A stretch of DNA of 64,000 nt from Nioella sp965215655 (GTDB taxonomy: Bacteria > Pseudomonadota > Alphaproteobacteria > Rhodobacterales > Rhodobacteraceae): assembly GCF_965215655.1 (NCBI RefSeq), contig NZ_OZ244111.1, positions 2,790,001 to 2,854,000 on the forward strand, given 5' to 3'. Each line of letters begins with the position of its first letter. Position 1 is the first letter of the stretch. The notes beneath the pieces are model-generated. The model worked only from the letters and a program-made list of their open reading frames with translations. It had not been told where the DNA came from and did no database searches. The translations under genes were made by a program, and so were the position numbers. Shown one piece after another: positions 59,883 to 64,000 of this stretch.

Positions 59883-60377
59883 TCAGGCATGATTCGCCCC
59901 GGCTGCGCGGCGCATCCACCAGACTGCGCCCCCCGCCAGCAGGGCCAGCGCCATGACGCTGGCGAAGCCGTCCCATCCCGCGCCGTCCAGCACGATCCGG
60001 TTGGTCAATCGTCCGGGCAGGAAGTTCAGCAGCCCCGCCGCCGCCAACCCCCATGACATATTGGTCATCGCCGCCCGATGACCGCGCAGATCCTTTCGGA
60101 TCGCCGCCCGGACCCCCGTCACCAGCCCGAAGATGGTCAGCACGGACAACAGGTGGATCGGGCTGAACGGGCCGACCACGCCGAACCCCGTGATCCAGAA
60201 AGAGCTGATCGCCGTCACCGCCATCGCCAGAACCCAGCCATAGCCCGCCAGCCTGTGCAGCCGGTCGCGGCGCGGCCGCCACAGCACCACAGGCGTCAGC
60301 AGCAGGGCGGGCACGGCACCGGCAACATGGATCTGCACCGCGATCGGTGCATTGAAAAGCGGGGCAAAACTTGTCAT
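59883..60377 (-). CDS. DUF2306 family membrane protein
   Basis: This 164-residue protein has four predicted helices and the DUF2306 pattern: IHVAGAVPALLLTPVVLWRP, RLHRLAGYGWVLAMAVTAIS, SPIHLLSVLTIFGLVTGVRA and GHRAAMTNMSWGL. Conserved histidines near helix ends might bind a metal or heme. It is divergent from the LytTR membrane protein, which lies 100 bp away. Function is unknown. Confidence 0.82.
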   Translation of the reverse strand: MTSFAPLFNAPIAVQIHVAGAVPALLLTPVVLWRPRRDRLHRLAGYGWVLAMAVTAISSFWITGFGVVGPFSPIHLLSVLTIFGLVTGVRAAIRKDLRGHRAAMTNMSWGLAAAGLLNFLPGRLTNRIVLDGAGWDGFASVMALALLAGGAVWWMRRAAGANHA

Positions 60378-60477
60378 GTCAGACCTCTTGATTGTCTTCT
60401 GGAATGCGATGCACCGGCTGTGCCACGGCCCGGCGCGGAACCGACAGGGACGATGCGTAAAGAGAAAGGCCGCATTC

Positions 60478-61251
60478 GTGAGTGACGGGCCCTTGCAATC
60501 CGCGAAGCGTGAATGGCACGCGATCCTGTCCAGCCGGCCGACGCTGGTGATCATCGCCGCCGTGGGCATCGTGGCAGGGCTCGCGGGACCGTTCGGCACT
60601 TTGGAACATCTTACGCCTTTGCCCAGGCTGGCCTACTGGCTGGGGCTGTGCTTCGTCACCTATGTGACCGGCTCGATCCTCGTCACCATGCTGACCGCAG
60701 GCGGTTTGGGGCGGTTTTTGCCGCGCGCTCCGGCGGTTCTGGTGGCCGGGGCTCTGGCGGGGCTTGCCATCACGCTGGAGGTCGCACTGCTCAACTGGGC
60801 GGTGTTCGGGCTGGTCCCGACCGCGCCGCGCTATGTTGCGGGGCTGGCGCTTAACGGAATCCTCATCGCCATGATCATTGCGGGGGTGGCGCTTTATCTC
60901 GGCCCGTCCACGCCCAATGCCCCCGTTAGCCGGCTTCCCTCCCTTCTCGAACGCTTGCCGCTGGACAAGCGCGGGACGCTGATCTCCCTGTCGGTGCAGG
61001 ATCACTATGTCGAGATCGTCACCAGCAAGGGGCGCGACATGCTGTTGATGCGCCTGTCGGACGCCATCCGCGAAACCGATCCCATACCGGGGTTGCAGGT
61101 CCACCGGTCGCATTGGGTGTCGCTCGCCCAGGTCCGCTCGGTCCGGCGCGACGGCGCGCGTGCGGTCTTGACGATGTCGGACGGACGCGACATTCCCGTA
61201 AGCCGGTCCAACATCGCGGCCGTGAAGGAGGCCGGGCTTCTGCCCGGATAG
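60478..61251 (+). CDS. Membrane-bound LytTR-domain transcription regulator
   Basis: This 257-residue protein has four predicted membrane helices (about 15-145) and a C-terminal LytTR DNA-binding domain (about 160-255), with GTLISLSVQDHYVEIVTSKG, MRLSDAIRE and VHRSHWVSLAQVRSVRRDG. It should be a membrane-tethered regulator that passes a signal from the membrane to DNA. I choose the GTG at 60478 for its AAAGG site 8 nt upstream; ATG codons further upstream overlap the DUF2306 start. The divergent DUF2306 gene is the likely target or partner. Confidence 0.83.
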   Translation: MSDGPLQSAKREWHAILSSRPTLVIIAAVGIVAGLAGPFGTLEHLTPLPRLAYWLGLCFVTYVTGSILVTMLTAGGLGRFLPRAPAVLVAGALAGLAITLEVALLNWAVFGLVPTAPRYVAGLALNGILIAMIIAGVALYLGPSTPNAPVSRLPSLLERLPLDKRGTLISLSVQDHYVEIVTSKGRDMLLMRLSDAIRETDPIPGLQVHRSHWVSLAQVRSVRRDGARAVLTMSDGRDIPVSRSNIAAVKEAGLLPG

Positions 61252-61254
61252 CAT

Positions 61255-61935
61255 ATGGTAGACTGGATCCGCTCGGACGAACTGGTGCCCTATGATCAGG
61301 CCGTGGCCTGGATGGAGGACCGCGCCGCCGCCATCGCGCGGGGCGAGGCGGACGAGGCGATCTGGCTACTGGAGCACCCGCCGCTCTACACCGCAGGCAC
61401 CTCGGCCAAGCCTGCCGACCTGACCGATCCCGACCGGTTTCCGGTCTATGAGACCAAGCGCGGCGGCCAGTACACCTATCACGGGCCGGGCCAGCGGGTG
61501 GCCTATGTGCTACTCGACGTTGCGGCGCGCGGTCATGACGTGCGGGCCTTCGTGCAGCAGATGGAGGATTGGGTCATCTCGACCCTGGCCGAGTTCAACC
61601 TGACGGGCGAAAAGCGCGAGGGCCGGGTCGGTGTCTGGGTCGCGCGGCCCGACAAGCCCGCCCTGCCCGATGGCACGCCCCGTGAAGACAAGATCGCGGC
61701 GCTTGGCGTGCGGCTGACCAAATGGGTCAGCTATCATGGCCTGTCGATCAACGTGGAACCGGATCTTTCCCATTTCGACGGCATCGTTCCTTGCGGCATC
61801 ACCGGGCACGGGGTGACATCGCTGGTCGATCTGGGTCTGCCGGTGACGCTGGACGATGTGGATGTGGCCTTGGAAAAGTCATTCGGGCAGATCTTCGGCA
61901 CCGCCCCGGTCGCGCGGCGAAGCCCCCCGGCCTGA
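61255..61935 (+). CDS. lipB: Octanoyl-ACP:protein N-octanoyltransferase
   Basis: This 226-residue enzyme moves octanoate from acyl carrier protein to lipoyl domains, the first step of lipoate synthesis. It has RGGQYTYHGPGQRVAYVLLD, KIAALGVRLTKWVSYHGLSI with the conserved lysine, and GIVPCGITGHGVTSL with the catalytic cysteine. It starts 3 bp after the LytTR gene stop, and may be co-transcribed with it. Confidence 0.95.
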   Translation: MVDWIRSDELVPYDQAVAWMEDRAAAIARGEADEAIWLLEHPPLYTAGTSAKPADLTDPDRFPVYETKRGGQYTYHGPGQRVAYVLLDVAARGHDVRAFVQQMEDWVISTLAEFNLTGEKREGRVGVWVARPDKPALPDGTPREDKIAALGVRLTKWVSYHGLSINVEPDLSHFDGIVPCGITGHGVTSLVDLGLPVTLDDVDVALEKSFGQIFGTAPVARRSPPA

Positions 61936-62045
61936 TCTGGCATCACAGGAATACCTTTGGCCGGTCTCGGTTCCTCCCGGCTGCTGCCACAGTTTTTGAA
62001 CAAATTGACCGGAAGTGTTTTTGAATTCCGGTTGAGGAGGACGTC

Positions 62046-62717
62046 ATGTCCACTGACAAAACTGAGATACAGCGATTTCTCCGCGATGACTCCGGCGCGG
62101 TCACCGTTGACTGGGTGGTGCTGACCGGCGGGCTGGTGGGGCTCGGTCTTGCGACAACGGCGGTCATTTCCTTGGGGGTCGAATACCAGGCCGAAGAAAT
62201 CGCCGACTTGTCCGGCCAGAGCATCACCGGTCTGCACCGGTGGGGGCAGAACCGGCTGGCAAACGGCTCTTTCGAAGATATCGAGGGCATGATCGCCGCC
62301 GGTTGGGGGTTCTATTCGGCTGGCGCGATGAGCGGTTGGTCGCTTCTGGACGATCCGCGCGCCGAAGTGGTCTGGAGCGGCTATCACGGCGTCACGGCGA
62401 CCGACGGCGGCTACATGCTCGATCTCGATGCCAGCCCGGGGAACATGAGCCTCGGACAGGTCATGACCGACGCCGTGGACGGCCAGGTCTATACCGTGTC
62501 CTTCGATGCCGCCGATCCGCGCATGAACAACGGCGTGGAGGTCTACTGGGGCGGCGAACTGGTCGGCACCGCCGATCCGCAGGGCACGTCCATGAGCAGT
62601 TATGAATTCGAGATCACCGGCGGGTCCGGCGACGGGTCGAACCTGCTGATGATCAGCGGCACCGGCCCCGAGGACAATGTCGGCGCCTATATCGACAATG
62701 TCAGCGTCGAGAGCTGA
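62046..62717 (+). CDS. Pilin-like N-terminus fused to a beta-sandwich domain
   Basis: This 223-residue protein has an N-terminal region FLRDDSGAVTVDWVVLTGGL followed by a hydrophobic run (GLGLATTAVISLGV), like a class III signal of Flp-type pilins and TadE proteins of this bacterial family. The remainder (about 75-223) begins LANGSFEDIEG and includes YMLDLDASPGNMSLGQVMTD, which resembles carbohydrate-binding DUF642/galactose-binding beta-sandwiches. It may be a surface protein with an adhesive head. The fold of the second half is a by-eye match. A GTTGAGGAGGA site precedes the ATG. Confidence 0.75.
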   Translation: MSTDKTEIQRFLRDDSGAVTVDWVVLTGGLVGLGLATTAVISLGVEYQAEEIADLSGQSITGLHRWGQNRLANGSFEDIEGMIAAGWGFYSAGAMSGWSLLDDPRAEVVWSGYHGVTATDGGYMLDLDASPGNMSLGQVMTDAVDGQVYTVSFDAADPRMNNGVEVYWGGELVGTADPQGTSMSSYEFEITGGSGDGSNLLMISGTGPEDNVGAYIDNVSVES

Positions 62718-62957
62718 CCCCATGAAACGAACCGTTTCCGATATGCCGCGCGATCTGCCATGTTTTGGCCCGATTTCCACAGCAAACTGGAACAATACCG
62801 GATCACCCTGTTGCAGATGCGATCGGGTTGCAACGGTATGGACCGCGCCCGAGGGAACAAGAAACGCGGCCAGCAACGCCAGGTCCGGCTGTATTGTGTG
62901 AGCCGGACACCTGTATCGAGTAGTACGCCCATTTCGGGCAACCAGAAGGAAAGTGTC

Positions 62958-63182
62958 GTGCCACAAGCAACCGACCACGAACGGAACGACCGGATCGAAG
63001 CCTCCGTCATGATGGCGGCGTTGGCCACGCTCGGCCTGCTGGTCGCCCTTGCCGTCTCGACCTCGATTTCGGACGTGTCCGGACTTCACGCCGAAGCGCC
63101 GCAGGACGGCCCCGATCCGGCGCGCCAGATTACCGGAATCGAAGAAACCGGCAGCGAAGTTCAGGGCAGCGAACTGAACTGA
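62958..63182 (+). CDS. Small single-pass membrane protein
   Basis: This 74-residue protein starts with GTG at 62958 after an AAGGAAAG site; the longer frame from 62760 has no ribosome site and reads as noncoding. It has one membrane helix (SVMMAALATLGLLVALAVST) and a polar, acidic C-terminus that would be exported. It follows the pilin-like fusion and may belong to the same surface structure. No family recognised. Confidence 0.6.
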   Translation: MPQATDHERNDRIEASVMMAALATLGLLVALAVSTSISDVSGLHAEAPQDGPDPARQITGIEETGSEVQGSELN

Positions 63183-63397
63183 GCCATCCGGCAGATCACA
63201 CAACGCCCGGTTGCGATTGTTCCGAATTTCGCCTCCACCAGCGCTCTATAGGCGAATCCTGAGGCATTTTTTCCCACCCTGACGCCGCCAAACACGTTGC
63301 GAACCCCCCACCTGCAAACTAGAACATCCGATAGGGAATAGGGCGCGTGGGGCCAGACAGTCTTGGTCTGCGTGCTTCTTTGGAACAGGAGACGTCC

Positions 63398-64000
63398 ATG
63401 GCTGATGCTGCCATTTCGGGACATGACCACGAAAAGCCGGGGTTCTTCACCCGCTGGTTCATGTCCACCAACCACAAGGATATCGGTATCCTTTATCTGT
63501 TCACCGCGGGCTTCGTCGGCCTTCTGTCGGTGATCTTCACGGTCTACATGCGCATGGAGCTGATGCATCCCGGCGTTCAGTACATGTGTGCCGAAGGCGC
63601 CCGCTTCCTTGGCGGGATCGGTGCCGAAGAATGCTCCCCGAACGGTCACCTCTGGAACGTGATGATCACCTATCACGGCGTCCTGATGATGTTCTTCGTG
63701 GTGATTCCGGCGCTGTTCGGCGGTTTCGGCAACTACTTCATGCCGCTGATGATTGGCGCACCCGACATGGCGTTCCCGCGCCTGAACAACCTCAGCTACT
63801 GGATGTATGTGGCAGGTGTGTCGCTTGGCGTCGCCTCGATGCTGGCACCCGGTGGCAACGGTCAGATGGGCTCGGGTGTGGGCTGGGTGCTTTATGCGCC
63901 GCTCTCCACGCTTGAAGCGGGCACCTCGATGGACTTTGCGATCTTCGCGGTCCACGTCTCCGGTGCCTCGTCGATCCTCGGCGCGATCAACATCATCACC
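63398..64000 (+). CDS. ctaD: Cytochrome c oxidase subunit I, 5' part
   Basis: The first 201 codons of an aa3-type heme-copper oxidase subunit I are visible; the gene continues past the window edge. It has FTRWFMSTNHKDIGILYLFT, NVMITYHGVLMMFFVVIPAL with the low-spin heme histidine, and GNYFMPLMIGAPDMAFPRLN. It is the catalytic membrane subunit that reduces oxygen and pumps protons. An AACAGGAGAC site precedes the ATG. The 215-bp stretch before it contains the promoter and no gene. Confidence 0.97.
   Translation, partial: MADAAISGHDHEKPGFFTRWFMSTNHKDIGILYLFTAGFVGLLSVIFTVYMRMELMHPGVQYMCAEGARFLGGIGAEECSPNGHLWNVMITYHGVLMMFFVVIPALFGGFGNYFMPLMIGAPDMAFPRLNNLSYWMYVAGVSLGVASMLAPGGNGQMGSGVGWVLYAPLSTLEAGTSMDFAIFAVHVSGASSILGAINIIT

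Noticed and set aside
62760..62957. Upstream extension of the 74-residue membrane protein
   Set aside because: The extra part has no ribosome site and no coding character; the GTG at 62958 has a good site.
63161..63955. 264-codon minus-strand frame opposite ctaD
   Set aside because: It mirrors cytochrome oxidase subunit I, which is unmistakable.

Overview
The window is a GC-rich, densely coding chromosomal segment that looks like an alphaproteobacterium of the Rhodobacteraceae/Roseobacter group. The signs are an RpoE-ChrR sigma/anti-sigma pair divergent from its lipid-modification operon, a monomeric isocitrate dehydrogenase, an aa3-type oxidase subunit I, many ATGA-coupled operons, and recurrent Rhodobacteraceae-style intergenic repeats. 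I see no prophage, insertion sequence, CRISPR array or origin. The species is not identified.

Layout. 1-11.6 kb is a putrescine uptake and gamma-glutamyl catabolism locus: puuB (cut by the window edge), puuA, potI, potH, potG and potF on the minus strand, divergent from a GntR regulator and a second puuA-aminotransferase-puuB operon. 11.8-15.3 kb carries two short lipoprotein cytochromes c and an ECF sigma factor coupled to a membrane-anchored VWA protein. 15.5-22.7 kb has a HisD-family dehydrogenase, then chrR/rpoE and the divergent five-gene operon resembling the furan fatty acid/photo-oxidative stress operon of Rhodobacter sphaeroides; both promoters fit the RpoE consensus. 22.7-26 kb holds a CorA transporter, small proteins, an AraC regulator and a repeat-rich intergenic region. 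26-31 kb is an acyl-CoA operon with a GlxA-type regulator. 31.4-33.4 kb is kynA-kynU, 33.6-35.8 kb icd, 36.1-37.8 kb mtnA-ald2 (5'-deoxynucleoside salvage).

38-42.2 kb is the most unusual locus: two DUF4178 zinc-ribbon proteins, a small membrane protein, a half-size DUF350 protein, a seven-helix membrane protein with a spermidine-synthase-like domain, and a convergent speD. It looks like a membrane-associated polyamine/aminopropyl system without an assigned function. 42.3-51.6 kb holds an HpcH/HpaI aldolase, then a transport/hydrolase group (M20-type amidohydrolase, GntR regulator, DUF1028 Ntn-hydrolase, peptide-type ABC transporter with a permease-ATPase fusion) whose two divergent promoter regions share four ATCATGAT palindromes. 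51.7-58.6 kb has an AhpD-like protein, a class III aminotransferase, an EutC/EutB pair, a small secreted protein, an acyl-CoA dehydrogenase and an orphan response regulator. 58.9-64 kb has tRNA-Leu(GAG), a peptidoglycan-binding protein, DUF2306 and LytTR membrane proteins, lipB, a pilin-like fusion protein, a small membrane protein and the 5' part of ctaD.

Polyamine chemistry recurs: putrescine import and breakdown at the left, SAM decarboxylase plus an aminopropyltransferase-like protein in the middle, and MtnA-Ald2, which can recycle the methylthioribose made by aminopropyl transfer.
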